Source: Bidens hawaiensis
Lineage: Eukaryota > Streptophyta > Magnoliopsida > Asterales > Asteraceae
DNA: 64,000 bases
Direction: 5' to 3'
Assembly: GCA_021521415.1 (NCBI GenBank)
Contig: JAIQDT010011124.1
Location: forward strand, 16,106 to 80,105
Part shown: positions 8,131-20,270 of the stretch, piece by piece
Position numbering within the stretch: position 1 is the stretch's first letter
Layout of the letters: every line of letters starts with the position of its first letter
Notes under the pieces: model-generated
Databases searched by the model: none
Told to the model about the DNA's origin: nothing
The model's input: only the letters and a program-made list of their open reading frames with translations
Program-made: the position numbers and the translations under genes

Positions 8131-9577
8131 ATGGACCTAATAACTAATGGTAATGGATCATCCAATTCCACACTTCATCAAGAACTGGACTCTATAATAG
8201 GAACTACTACTCGTATACCCCCGTTTGCTGTCTCATGAGGGTTAAGCGAGTGGAAGTTCAGATTCGAGAAATATGTTAAAATGAAAGATGGTAAAGTTTG
8301 GAGAAGCATAGTTAGAGGTCCTCAAGTCATCACTTACCAATGTGAGAATTCTCAAGAAATTGTTGTGAAGCCGGTTGAGTTGTTTGATGATGATGATGAT
8401 TTTGCTAAAATAGCGGAAGATGAAAGAGCACTTTCAACCTTGACTGTGTCACTCTCACCTTAGATTGCCTTGGGTTTTAGAGAGCTGCAATCTGCTAAGG
8501 CACTATGGGAAGCATTGATTGAAGTGTATGAAGGAAATGAAGACATAAGGATGAGTCATGAAGATCTCCTGTGACAAAAATTTAACATGTTCAATCACAT
8601 TCTAGGAGAGTCGTTGGAAACTCAGCTTCATAGGTTCATAGCTCTTATGATTGAGATGAGGTCGGCAAGAGTCAATCTTTCAGCTGCTAAAATAAACATT
8701 AAGTTAATTCTATTATAAACATCCCTCATTGGCTGTCCACGGATTCCATTATCAAGAAGTGGTGAACTTATTGCCTCAAAGTTGGGATATGAACGTTGCA
8801 GTTATCAAGAAGACGAAAGATCTAAACAGGTTGACACTGTCGGAGGTTATGGCCATCATCAAGGCATGTGACATGGATGACAAACAATGTGCTATAAACC
8901 ATGAAAACTCCTACAACACAGCTGGTTACAGTGTTGCCTCAAACAATGCACTTATCTCACAAGACAACTTTTCTATGTTCAAAGCTACCCAAGGGCAACA
9001 ACAGTTTCAACCTCAAAAAAACTTTTCGATGTTTAAGTCCGCTCAGGGTCAATTCTCCCAGGCCTCACCACAACTAGCTCATGTTTTCTTTGCTAAACCT
9101 ACTCAATCTCCTGCTGCTAATGTTAAACCTCAATCATCTGGTGTTTGTCCAAGTCTGAGTTGCAGTTAGATTCCCTCTATCTCAAAGGAAACTTAAGAGA
9201 ACATTGCTTTAATGGCAAGATTCATTACTCGCAACAATGAATTCCTTGCTGGCGATCTGGTTTAACCTGTAATTGCTACTGATCTTGATCAAATTCATCC
9301 TAATTATGTAGACGATATGGATATCTCCAGGCAAATCGCCATGGCAGTGTTCCACGCTAAGAAATTCACTAAGAGAACGAGAAGAAATAATTGGAATGTG
9401 CCAAATAATCAGAAGGTGAGTTTTAGTAAAGACACTCTGAGATGTTACAACTGTCATGAGCCAGGTCATTTTGCTCGTGAGTGCACCAATCCGGCTAAGG
9501 AAGAAAACATGGAAAGAGGGTTGGTTCCTGTGGGTAATACTAGAGGAGAAAGTGGGGGTAGTTCATGTGACAGTTAA
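8131..9577 (+). pseudogene. gag: gag of element 2 (capsid part and zinc knuckle)
   Basis: The likely start is ATG 8131. The frame shows Copia Gag features (SEWKFRFEKYVKMKDGKVW, AKALWEALIEVYEG, QKFNMFNHILGESL) but has stops at 8236, 8461, 8572 and 8716. A frameshift moves it to the frame of 8729-9169 (VVNLLPQSWDMNVAVIK). After another stop comes the conserved EMDISxQIAM-like block and a CX2CX4HX4C zinc knuckle, CYNCHEPGHFAREC, at 9443-9484. Gag would assemble particles and bind element RNA. At least five disabling lesions mean it cannot act as written. Confidence 0.88.
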
Positions 9578-9583
9578 CGGGGT

Positions 9584-11263
9584 ATGGTGGCTCAAAGGTT
9601 CTCTTGGAATGATCAGATGGCTGCTCTCAACATAAATAATCAGAATGCCAACTTTGCTCTCGTTGAAGATGCTAAAAAAGAAAATGCCGCTGAGGAACAA
9701 GTCAAGGAACTTCAATTTGCTTTTATGGCAATTACTTCTTCCAGCTCTTCTGAGGTAAGTTCTCAATTATGTTCTCAAACTTGTATTGATAAAGTAGATC
9801 TCTATAAATCTCAAAACAGTAACTTGCTTAGAGAATTGGAAACGGTAAAATCCGAATACCATAAACTTAAGAAAAATAAAAAAGCTTATTTAGATAAAAT
9901 TGAGGCACAGAAAAGGGATGTTTCCAAGCTAAAATCTGATTTTAGTTTGAAATGTTTTCACCATCTTGATGCCAAACAGAAAATTGTTGAATTAACCGCT
10001 GAACTGGAAGCCTCCAAGTTAGAAGTTTCAAATCTAATTAATAAATTTAAAAGGGCTGAATTAGATTTTAGAAAGTTTGATGGTTCCAGTAAGGTAGTCA
10101 ATTCGATGATTGAAAATCTGTTATGGTGGAAAGAGAATGAAGGTGAGGGTATAGGATATAGTCAAGTACCTCCACCATACAATGACAACTATACTAGTAT
10201 TCCTCTTACCAAAGAGCAGGAAGAAAAGGTGAAAGACATGAAGTATGGTAAACCTATTAAAATTGAAAAGGTTGACTCAGTAAAGGCTATTGCGTCCACT
10301 TTATTGTGAACGATTCTAATGTGTTTGCCTCATGTGCAGATAAAGTAATTATTGTGGATTGGACTGATAAGGATGATGATTCATGTGCTTCAAATAATAA
10401 AGACATTAATTCGGATGTTTCATTAAAATTACCTGTTTTGAATTCTGTTATTCCGACTGTTTGTGTGGGCTCTGTTTTTAAGAGAAAAGATACTTGTGTG
10501 GTTGATTCACTTTGAATTCTGACAATGTGGTTTTTAATAAGTTTAAAAGATCAAAAATTCTAATAAATACTCATCGCCTAAGTTTGTTAAAGAAGGATGC
10601 TCTAATGACAAACAAGGTGGTAAGTCAAATCATGTGTCAAATCACGTGTCTAGTAGTAAACATCAGGTAAAGCAAACTGGTCCACACAACCGGTCCAGAA
10701 AAGGAGTTGACCAAAATAAATTCTATATAAAACGTCAAACTTGTTTTAACTATGGCACTCCCGGTCATAATGCTAGAAATTGTCCACATCGTCCATACGT
10801 TCCTTACTATGGATTCTATCAGAGGAATATGCCTCGTAATACCTATCAGTGAAATTTCAGTTATAACAAGGCTAATCCCTCTGACGATGATTGGAACAGA
10901 AACAAATCTGGTACATTTCGTCCTCATCAGACCAAGCCTAACATGTTTCGTAGAGGTGGTAGAAACAATGTTTCGGTTTCAAAAACCGTTTTCTACTCGA
11001 ACACGACTTCTAAACCAAAACAAGTGGAAAAGACATAATCATTCGTGTTTCCCACTCAAACACCAGAGACCAAGTCATCCATTCGTACAAATAATGCCAA
11101 ATATTACAATGGTAGACATGAATGGTTGCCTAAATATTCGGTGAAAGAGTCATCGAATTCAATACTAGATGATCGAAAAGATATGTCATGGCAACCTGTG
11201 ACAACTTTAGATGAGTCAGGGTCACCCCGTGTAACTATGGACTGGGTACCAAAGTCTAACTAA
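9584..11263 (+). pseudogene. gag C-terminal region (coiled coil, second degenerate knuckle)
   Basis: 9584-10309 is open and rich in heptad repeats (LLRELETVKSEYHKLKKNKK onward), then LTKEQEEKVKDMKYG. Broken pieces continue at 10306-10515 and 10634-10852. The latter contains CFNYGTPGHNARNC, a zinc knuckle whose second Cys is Tyr. Piece 11045-11263 ends TMDWVPKSN, just before the protease. Long Gag proteins with coiled coils are typical of Sireviruses and may link Gag to host dynein-type proteins in some members. Several stops and shifts. Confidence 0.75.
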
Positions 11264-11274
11264 TCTCGCGCATC

Positions 11275-12820
11275 GTGCAGGAACAGCTATGGAGGAATAT
11301 CATCAGACCCTGGTATGTTGACAGTGGTTGTTCCAGGCACATGATAGGAGACATTTCCCAGCTACACAACATTCAAATCTTTATCGGTGGATATGTGTCC
11401 TTTGCGGGAAGAGAAAAGGGGAAGATTACGCAGAAGGGTAATATAAGTTATGGTGTTTTAAAATTTGAAATGTTAATTTTGTTCCAGAGTTGAAGCACAG
11501 TCTATTAAGTGTGTCACAAATCTATGATAAAGGTTTCTTAACTCATTTCACTAATAAGAGTGTTTGATTTTAAAACCTGGTATCATCATACCAGAAGACT
11601 GGATTCTTGTTCGATCACAAAGAAAAGATATCTCTTACGTGATCGACATGAATAAAAACGTTTCTGATGAAATAACCTGTTTGTTTTCAAAGGTGTCAAA
11701 ACATAATGTCATGCTTTGGTATCGTTGTCTTGGTCATGCAAATCTCAAAAACTTAAACCGTCTTGCTAAAAATGATTTGGTGCATGGTTTAGCCGTCAAA
11801 GATATTGTTACTATTGAAAAGTCTGTGGCTTGTATATGGAGCTTTTCGGTCCAGTTCATGTTTTTTAATACCATTTCATCAGTCTTTCAACTTTTGCATA
11901 TGGAGCTTTTCGGTCCAGTTCATGTTTTGAGTCTTTCTCGTAGTTCTTATTGTCTCGTTATTACTTATGACTACTCACGTTTTACTTGGGTGTTTTTCTT
12001 GTCAAATAAGAGTGAAACTGCGGAATTGATCAAGAGGTTCATGGTGCTTATGGAGAACCAGCTTAATTTGAAGCTGAAGGGCATTCGTTGCGACAATGGC
12101 ACGGAATTCAAGAATGCTTCATTGAATTACTTTGGTTCAGAGAATGGGGTGCTTTGTTAGTACAGTTTTTCTCGGACACCGCAACAGAGTAGTGTGGCTG
12201 AAAGGAGAAACATGACTCTTATTGAGGCAGCAAGGACCATGTTGTGCGATTCAAAGCTACCGTTATTCTTCTGGGCAGAAGCTGTTAATACGGCGTGTTA
12301 TGTTCAAAATCGGGTGCTTATCAACAGGTCTCAAATGAAAACTCCTTATGAGATTGTCTATGGTCACAAGCCTAGAGTTGCACACTTCTGAGCGTTTGGT
12401 TGCCCGTGTACACTATTGAATCTTGAGTCAACTCCAAAATTTGGGGCCAAAGCTGATTATTGCTATTTTGTTGGTTATGTTAGTTGTAATGCCACATAGT
12501 CTACATTAAATCAACCAAGCAGATTCTTGAATCATATGATGTACGTTGGTTGGAAGAAAACCAGACTGATTCTCGTGTTGGTCCAGAATGGATGTTCGAT
12601 TACAATAAACTCTTCAAACCGTTCAATGTGCTTCCTGTCTTTGACACAGAAATTTCGGATGTCACTACCGTAAATACCGAGAAAGAAGACTTACACATTG
12701 TCTCTCATATATCTCCAGTTCTGAATGATGATCTCTCAGAATCACCCGACATCTCTCCACCTGTGTCTGTTAATCACCAAGAACAAGTCATTGAAAATAT
12801 GCCCTCATCAACTTAATGAG
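11275..12820 (+). pseudogene. pol: pol: protease and integrase of element 2
   Basis: Protease: WYVDSGCSRHM with the catalytic DSG at 11320-11328. Pre-integrase: WYRCLGHANLKNL (HH part). Integrase core: FGPVHVLS, RCDNGTEF, then SSVAERRNMTLIEAARTML with the catalytic Glu. The first catalytic Asp, normally in MDLFGP, reads Glu (MELFGP). The two zinc-binding Cys expected before it are missing, where a 31-bp tandem duplication (11834-11864, 11898-11928) occurs. Stops fall at about 11491, 12158 and 12389. The usual FGCPC and FVGY motifs follow in pieces; 12550-12816 is the variable linker to RT. Confidence 0.88.
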
Positions 12821-13119
12821 AAAATACTCCAATAGTTGAGGGGGAGAGTCCTATTCATCAAATTTTCGGAAGCACTCTGTTTCCCGATGTAATTCCAAAT
12901 GAATACGTTGCCAGTACCTCGTACTCGCATAGTACGGCGGCCTCTGGATGGAAGAATCCTCTCACTGAGATTGATGAAAATATGTCAAACTTACCTTCTA
13001 CCGGTGTTGTTCCCGAACAATCAATTCCATAAAAAATTTAGCGAAATCATCCGATTGAGAATGTCATTGGTCCTTTGAAACAGGCGTGTCCACCAGAAGT
13101 CAGACCGAACACATAAATA

Positions 13120-14680
13120 GCTTCTTGCTTTCTTGTTTTATTTCTCAGAATGAGCCAAAGTCGTTAGAAATGGCTCTTCAAGAACCAAGCTGGGTGGATG
13201 CTATGCATGAAGAATTGAATCAGTTTGATAAGTTAAAGGTCTGAATATTGTTTGAACTGCCGGTGGGAAAGAAAGCATTAGATACGAAATGGGTATTCCG
13301 AAACAAACAAGATGACACGGTGGTTATTGTTCTAATTATGGCACGGCTAGTCATTCGCGGTTTTTGTACGTTGAAGGTTTAGACTACACTGAAGATTATG
13401 CTCCCGTAGCTAGACTCGATGCCATTCGGATTTTTCTGGATTATGCATCGTTCATGGGTATTACAGTCTATCAAATGGATGTTAAAATCGCGTTTCTGTA
13501 TGGCGAAGTTAAGGAGGAGATTTACGTGGACCAGCCACAAGGGTTTGTAGACTCTAAGAATCCCACTCATGTCTACAAGTTAGATAAAGCGTTGTATGGT
13601 CTTCATCAAGCTTCTCGAGCGTGGAATGCTACGTTGACGGATCATCTTCTAGGTCATGGTTATAAAAGAGGGACCATTAATCAAACTTTGTTCCTTAAAA
13701 CCGTTGAGAAAGACTTGATTCTTGTGCAAATTTATGTGGATGACATTATTTTTGGATCTACTAGTGATGGGTTGTGCTCTAAGTTTGAAGAAGTGATGAA
13801 AAATAGGTTTGAAATGAGCTTGTTTGGGAGAAATGACAACGTTTCTAGGGTTGCAGGTTCGTCAGAGTTCGACGGGAATTTTGCTACATCAAGGAAAGTA
13901 TGTTGAAGATATGCTTCCAAATTTGAATTTCAAGATTCCAAAAGTGCTACCACTCCTATGGCGGAAAGTCCTCTTCAGTCCTCTGATCCTAAAGGGAATC
14001 CTGTAGATCAAACATACTATCGATCGATGATCGGGTCCCTGATGTATCTCACCGCCAGTCGCCCTGACATCATGTTCGCTGTCTGTCGATGCGCCCGTTT
14101 CCAGGCTAACCCTAAACTCTCTCATTTAATTGCTGTTAAACGTATTTTTAGATATCTGAAGGGACAACCGAAGTTAGGTCTTTGGTATCCTAAAAACTCA
14201 GACTTTGATTTATATGCTTTTGCTGATAGCAATTATGGTGGAGATGACATTGACATGAAATCCACATCTGCTGGTTGTCAGTTCTTGGGCGATCGTCTCA
14301 TCTCTTGGCAATGCAAGAAACAACAAACGGTGTCCACATCGACTGCCGAGGCTAAGTATGTTTCTGCGTCAGCTTGCTATTCACAGGTTATTTGGATGCA
14401 ACATCAATTGCTGGATTACGATTTGGAATATCTTGAAACCCCTATCTTTTGTTATAATGATGCAGCCATTGCAATCATAAAGAATCCGGTTCAGCACTCA
14501 AAAACCAAGCACATTGATATCAAAATACACTTTATTCATGACTGTTATGATCGTAAATTGATTCATCTTGAACAAGTTCACACTGATAATAATGTGGCGG
14601 ACTTATTTACAAAACCGGTCGGGACATCCAGATTTAGTGTGCTTGTCGGTTTTCTTAAAATGCTTCGTTTCGAGGATTGA
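13120..14680 (+). pseudogene. pol: pol: reverse transcriptase and RNase H of element 2
   Basis: The RT entry is ALQEPSWVDAMHEEL, then a stop and frameshift, then 13364-13906: YVEGLDYTEDYAPVARLDAI, VYQMDVKIAFLYGE, YKLDKALYGLHQASRAW and the catalytic YVDDIIFGST (Asp pair at 13739-13744). Another shift leads to KYVEDMLPNLNF, then RNase H in 13958-14680: SMIGSLMYLTASRPDIMFAV, FADSNYGGDD, STSTAEAKYVSASAC, and CYNDAAIAI through TDNNVADLFTKPV. The Copia order protease-integrase-RT-RNase H is intact. Three frames are used, so no full polyprotein can be made. Confidence 0.92.
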
Positions 14681-17022
14681 GTCTTTTTGAGGATAAATAT
14701 GTATATATTTTATTTTTTCACAAATTTAGGGGGAGAAAATTAAAAAAAAATCAAAAGGAGTGGGTGTGTGTGTTATTAAAAGGTTATTTATTTACTTTCG
14801 CTTAAAATTATGTCGGTTGCTCAAGACGGAAGGACATATACATGTATATGTTTCGTCATGTCATCTATTCGTAGATTCATAGGATAGCCATTCACCTAAA
14901 GGCTGAAAGCTTCCGGGGTGATTGTGATGTGGTTTTATATTTTTAAATTCTTTCATTTAAAATTATGTAGGTAATTCTAAGTTGGAGAGACATGTATTCT
15001 CATATGTGTTTGGTCCTGTTAACCACTTGAGAACATACGGGATAGCCATTTACCTGAAAACTAAGAGTGGCCAGGGTGACTGAGTTTTTAAAACGTGTCT
15101 TCTGTAACTTTACGGGAAGTGATATGATTATTCAGTTAACAGCTTCTTGAAGCTTCAAAATATTTTCAAATGAAAATTGATCTAACCTTTGGAAAATGAT
15201 AGATAAATTTTTTATATGTGCCTAACGGGTGAAGTTATTAAGCTTAAAAGGCTCCAGAACAATCATTGATTTGTATGGTAGCTTTCCATGATTTGTAAAT
15301 GATGAAGTGATATAAATTAAATATGATAAACTCACTGTGGAGAGTCATTTTGAAAAAATGTGCATCTCTCCATACACATCTCTCCAAATGATAGGCAGAA
15401 AAGTAATTACCCAGTCATACACGAGCCCGTTAGTGTCTTGATCACCAAAAATATTGTGTTGTTTTGTATATTTAAAAAAAAAATAATTTGAGTATATATA
15501 TGATGTTGAGTTGTTAAATTTTTGGTTTTTCAAAAGCCTAAAGGGTCAAACTAGAACTACAGGGTGTGGCAATCAAATAAGTCCTAAACACTCTGAATGA
15601 AAGGCATTTAAGTCCAACGTTCAACCTTAAAGCTTAAAAGTTTTCTTGCTTTCTATAAAAGTTTTAATCAAGCACTAGGGGGTTGGAGTCAAACTTGGGT
15701 GATTTGGGGAAAGCCAAATACGCTTTGAGAAAAATAGGAGGCATCACAGGTCCATAAGTGATGTCCATCTTAGATTTATGCCTAATTGCACCTAATCCAT
15801 ATCACTAACGCTATGAAAATCACGCTAAGTTTGTTATACCTGCTATCAACGTGTCTCTTTAAGTCATAATAACGCTGAAAATGAATCCTTATGAAAGCAC
15901 CTTAATCAGTAAGATTCCATGTTCGGATCTTTTCGTAAAGGCGGCATTTTTATCAAAAACTGAAATTTTATCCCAAATTTGCTAAATTACTAGAAGACAT
16001 GTGTTTCATGTTATGTTTTTAAACTGTGTTTCCTTTATGTTTTTTATTTATTTTAGCTTTTTTATTTTATTTTATTTTATTTTGTTTAATTCTATTTTCA
16101 CCTCGAAATTACTCTCCTCGAAACAAGTGTTTTAAAAAGGGCTATTTTTGATTTTGGTTGAAACAGGTTAGGCCTTGAGATTGTCTACAGTTTGTATGAT
16201 TACTTGGTTTTGGACTAACATTATGGTTTGGGCTCGTTTGTTTGGTTTGGGTTTATCTGGGGTCTCGGCCCGGGCTGTCTTGGGATATAAAATCTCCTTC
16301 CAACTCTCCAATATTGATATTATTCTCAAAATATCTTCTCTCAATTATCATTGGCCAAAAACCCTAATCTCCATTGCTAACCTAATCAAATCTTATTTTT
16401 TTCTTGGTGTTCTTTGTACAACAACAGGTAAGGATCTCAATGAATGAATCATTTGGTTCTCAAGAGTTTAATTGAGATGTGATTATCATACTAGATGGGT
16501 TTCTGTTTGACGATTCAAACATTGAATCCGTATTTTGTTAGACATTCAATTGGATTGTTGCCATGGTTGAGGTTTAAGGAGTTAGTTGCAGGTTCTTTTA
16601 ATCCTTGGGGATTTTGGTTCCTCTAGAGAAGATGACAGGATTTACGAGGAAGAACTCAAAAGGTTTTTTCTTCCAATTAGTTTGACCAAAAACTCTTGGT
16701 CAAACCAAGAGTTCTCGGTTGACTTTGTTGACCGAGATCTCATATGTTGACCGAAAACTCTTGTTCTCGGTGGGATTGGACAGAAAACCCTTAGCTTGAC
16801 CGAAAACTCCATTCTTTGACCGAAATCCATCAGTGTGGACAGAGAACATCTATTTGGACCGAAATCTATTATAAATCATTATTATTTTTCATTTATGGTC
16901 CATATAATCTGTTTCCTTCATAACTGGTCCTTGATGTCTTGAAAATTAAATATGTGCCCTTAGAACTTATGTTTGTTGACCAAGTTAAATAAACGATTGC
17001 TAACTTAACTCGTTTGTTGCAA
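14681..17022 (+). other. post-pol spacer and env-like leader of element 2
   Basis: Non-coding. A purine tract TTAGGGGGAGAAAA lies near 14727, a second PPT-like site. A block containing GGATAGCCATTxACCT is repeated at 14882 and 15040 (period 158 bp). 15713-15731 is identical to 288-306 of element 1. At 16690-16870 there are about eight TTGACCGA(A/G)A-type motifs and a 15-base match to the LTR palindrome (CCGAGATCTCATATG, near 16732). Confidence 0.7.
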
Positions 17023-17878
17023 TATTGGCTGATCAAGCACCACTAATGTTCGTTGATACCCACAACATAGCTGGATATTTGTTTGATCCACCTTTGACAC
17101 ACTAGGAGTTTAAATCCATGATCGTCGGTCTCAATACTTGAAGTATTTCTCATGCTTTACGAGAAACTCCTGTCATATGCAAGAAGATGATGACGGAATT
17201 CTAGAATAACGCTTCTATCAACCAACAAGGAATAGTTGGAGCTGTAACTATTGACTCCAAATTTCAAAAGATGTCGGTCGTCATTTCTGAGGGCATTATA
17301 CATGAAGTTTTGTTATTTGGAGATCAACCTGACTACCCAATGGAATTTCTAGTCAGGATGTGTTACGAGGGATCCTATCCTCCTTATATCAAGAAGTTTT
17401 TTTATCCTTACTGGAGGTTTTTGATACACACATTCTTTACTTGTGTGTCGGGGTGTAAAGGAGGATCTGATGAGATTAGCCACATTCAGATATCGGCTAT
17501 AGTTGCTCTGATCATGGATTGGAACTAAAATTATTCCAAGTTCGTGTTCGATGAGATGATGAGCAACTTGACAGGAAAGAAGAAGGAGATGTTCCTTATG
17601 TATCCTCGGTTTCTACAAATGAACTTCGATTCACACTACACTGATCTTGTAAGTCTGTGGAGACGCTGGATATGAAGTCAATGGGACCAAACTCCTTAGG
17701 ATTGATGAAACAGTCCAGGAAGGGGTCAAAGGTCGTATATAAAGGCCTTCACGAGTTAGTTAAGTTTGGCAGGTTTGCTGAAATTGAGACTGTGTCTGTC
17801 AGTTCTCAAGTTTCTGAGGAGCATGTGACGCCGGTTCAGGGGCGTACTGCTACATTTGAGGTCATTTCAGATGACGAT
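17023..17878 (+). pseudogene. env-like ORF of element 2, N-terminal part
   Basis: It starts where an ATATGGCT-type start is broken by an extra T (ATATTGGCT near 17022). The frame runs through stops at 17103, 17139 and 17202, then the 85-codon piece 17271-17528 (YWRFLIHTFFTCVSG, SAIVALIMDWN), a stop, then MFLMYPRFLQM. These match the N-terminal domain of the intact ORF at 1465-4248 in order and spacing. A frameshift leads to 17657-17878. The ORF is then cut by a solo LTR; its frame resumes after the duplicated ACGAT at 20271. Confidence 0.8.
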
Positions 17879-18641
17879 TGTAACATCTCGAAAATTATAG
17901 AATAATATTTAATGTTATACCTATGTCGAGTGAATTATTTGAGTTAGTGGGATAATAATAATAAAATATGATAGGTTAAGTAGGCTTTTAGATGGAATTA
18001 ATTATGGACCAAAAGGGAAAGATGGGCCTTAGGACCATGGGCTTAAGGGAGTATAAATACCCCTTAAACCATAATCCTTTCCATTTTTATCCAAATCTAC
18101 ACCATAGCCTACACCATGGTAAACACACAAACACCATCCTATAAACCGAGCCAAGATTCGAAGGTGGAAACCAGAACCCGTTGGTGCTAGATCGTCGTGA
18201 AGAACCAAACAACATCAAAGACCAGCTCGTGTTAGTAGTTTGACTCATTTACGGTATGTTTATATCAAGAACTTGTTCGTTTAGGTTCAGATTTAGTCTA
18301 AAAATCATAGATCTGTGCTAATATGGTAAAAACGAATCCTTCAAAGCTAAACTTACTGAAATTGATTACAGATTGATGGGTTAATCGTTGGTATGAAAAA
18401 CCCGCATGTATATACATAAATCGCACCCTGTAAACCCGATGTTTTGAACGATTGAATGGTTAGGGTTTGTAGGAGGTGCTTAGACGATTCCAATGATACC
18501 TAAATCATGATTTTTCGTTAAGAAATGAAGATTTAATGGTAGATCTAATACAGTTTGATTGTTGGGTGTTCTTGACGATTTTGACTTTGACCCCAAGTCA
18601 AAGTCTGGATAAGAACATAGATGATTCGTTATGATTGAACA

Positions 18642-18945
18642 ATTCGTTACACGTTCATAACGAATGGGACCCAATTCGTGAGACTTGATAATGAATGAGC
18701 TCTTAGTTCGTTATCTATCCATTCGTTAGATAAGATAACGAATCTGGTAATTCGTTATATGCTCATTCGCTATGCTAAGGTAACGAATCAGATGATGTTC
18801 AGATAACGATTTAGCATAACGAATCAAGTAACGAATCCGGTGATTCGTTACTTGCCAATTCTTTATGTGAGGATAACGAACCAGAATAGCGAACTAGACC
18901 ACGAATCAGGCTTAATTCGTTATAGAGATTTAGTTAGCGAATTAA
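18642..18945. repeat. ATTCGTTA/TAACGAAT inverted-repeat cluster
   Basis: Perfect units at 18642-18665 (8-bp arms, 8-nt centre) and 18721-18743 (8-bp arms, 7-nt centre), a one-mismatch unit at 18765-18788, and more half-sites to about 18945. Lies within the solo LTR. Confidence 0.8.
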
Positions 18946-19319
18946 ATAATAATTTAATTTTCTAATGAAAAATTTGTTAAGACAGCTTAACCCCAGCCAG
19001 GGGTTCTGCCCGCTGCCAGGGGCGCTGCCCCCTGACCCCCGTTCGTTGTGGGCTATTGTTATACTAGAAACGTGATATGGGTAGTGATAGTTAATCGTTA
19101 CGTGTAATTGTTATACAGTTATCCGTACACATCTCTCGGAAGGAGTAACCATCAACAATGAACATAACCGAGTTCAGGTGAGTTTCTAGCCCCATTCCTT
19201 GTTATGTTTTCGGGGCTGTGTGCATACTCGATGTGATAGTTAATACACTTACCCTAAATTGGTAAGTGTATCATGTATGATTTATATGTTATCTATATAA
19301 GTCTTGAATGAGAATGAAA

Positions 19320-19555
19320 GCTTGTCAGTACGTGAACGATCTTCGGATATTGCACGTACTGTCAGGTTAATAAAATAGATATGAATATTGTATGTAATGT
19401 AAAGATGATTGCTTGTCGGTTCGTGAACGATCTTCGGATATTGCACGTACTGTCAGGTTAATAAAATAGATATGAATATTGTATATTGTATGTAATGTAA
19501 AGATGATTGCTTGTCGGTACGTGAACGATCTTCGGATATTGCATGTATTGCCAAG
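19320..19555 (+). repeat. 91-98 bp tandem repeat, about 2.5 copies
   Basis: Units 19320-19410, 19411-19508 and a partial from 19509, each starting GCTTGTCxGTxCGTGAACGA. Copies are nearly identical; the second has a 7-base insertion. Lies in the solo LTR. Confidence 0.88.
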
Positions 19556-19605
19556 AATAGTGATTGTCTCCTTATATGGATATTAAATAATAAATCATGT
19601 ACATA

Positions 19606-19840
19606 GTTCCTTCTACGGATAATATATATTGAGTGTTCCTTCTATGAAAAGCACAGTGTTCCTTTAATGGAAAGCATAGTGTTCCTTTAATGGAAAGTAC
19701 AGTGTTCTTTTAATGGAAAGTATAGTGTTCCTTTAATGGAAAGCACAGTGTTCCTTCTATGGAAATATATAGGATGTTCCTTCTATGGAAGTATATAGAG
19801 TGTCCTTCTATGGAGAATTTATACAGAGCGTCCTTCTATG
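19606..19840 (+). repeat. 23-bp tandem repeat with TTCC-N6-GGAA core
   Basis: Four consecutive 23-bp units of AGTGTTCCTTTAATGGAAAG type, flanked by degenerate GTTCCTTCTATGGAA copies on both sides. Lies in the solo LTR, downstream of the 91-98 bp repeat. Confidence 0.82.
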
Positions 19841-20270
19841 GAATATATATATAGCATGGGCAATAGCCATGGTTCTTTTAATAGATATTATGTGACGTTC
19901 CTCTTATGGATATTTATACAAGGTTAAGATATGTATGTATGTAACATATGAGAATGTATTGTATGTCGCCTGATTAACTAGAACTCACTCAGCGTAGCTG
20001 ACTTTTAGTATGCACGCAGGTGAATATGATTAAAGATCTAGAATGAGGTTGGCACATGGCACGGATTGAGCGGCTGGCATCTGAAGATGAAAGAAATGGT
20101 GTTTTATTTATGATGTTTATTATCATGGTTTTAAAGAAAAGACTTAATGTTTTGTAATAAACAGTTAAAGTTTTATTTTCCGCGAAAGTTTTAATAAACT
20201 CTGATTTGTAGAACTGTGTTTATGAGTAAATCCAACGTCCAAAGTAGGGCACCGGTAATGGGGCCTTACA

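Larger units (their letters stand above)
17879..20270 (+). mobile_element. solo LTR, gypsy/chromovirus type, inside env-like ORF
   Basis: TGTAACATCTCG...GGGGCCTTACA, 2392 bp, flanked by a perfect 5-bp duplication ACGAT (17874-17878, 20271-20275). It has a TATAAATA box at 18052-18059 followed by a CT/AC-rich leader. The start resembles the TGTAACACCCCG opening of plant chromovirus LTRs. No internal genes remain, so it arose by LTR-LTR recombination. Removing it restores frame continuity of the host ORF. An in-frame stop soon after the left junction shows the insertion truncated that ORF. Confidence 0.9.

Noticed and set aside
10637..10927. 96-codon minus-strand ORF
   Set aside because: Antisense shadow of the gag C-terminal region.
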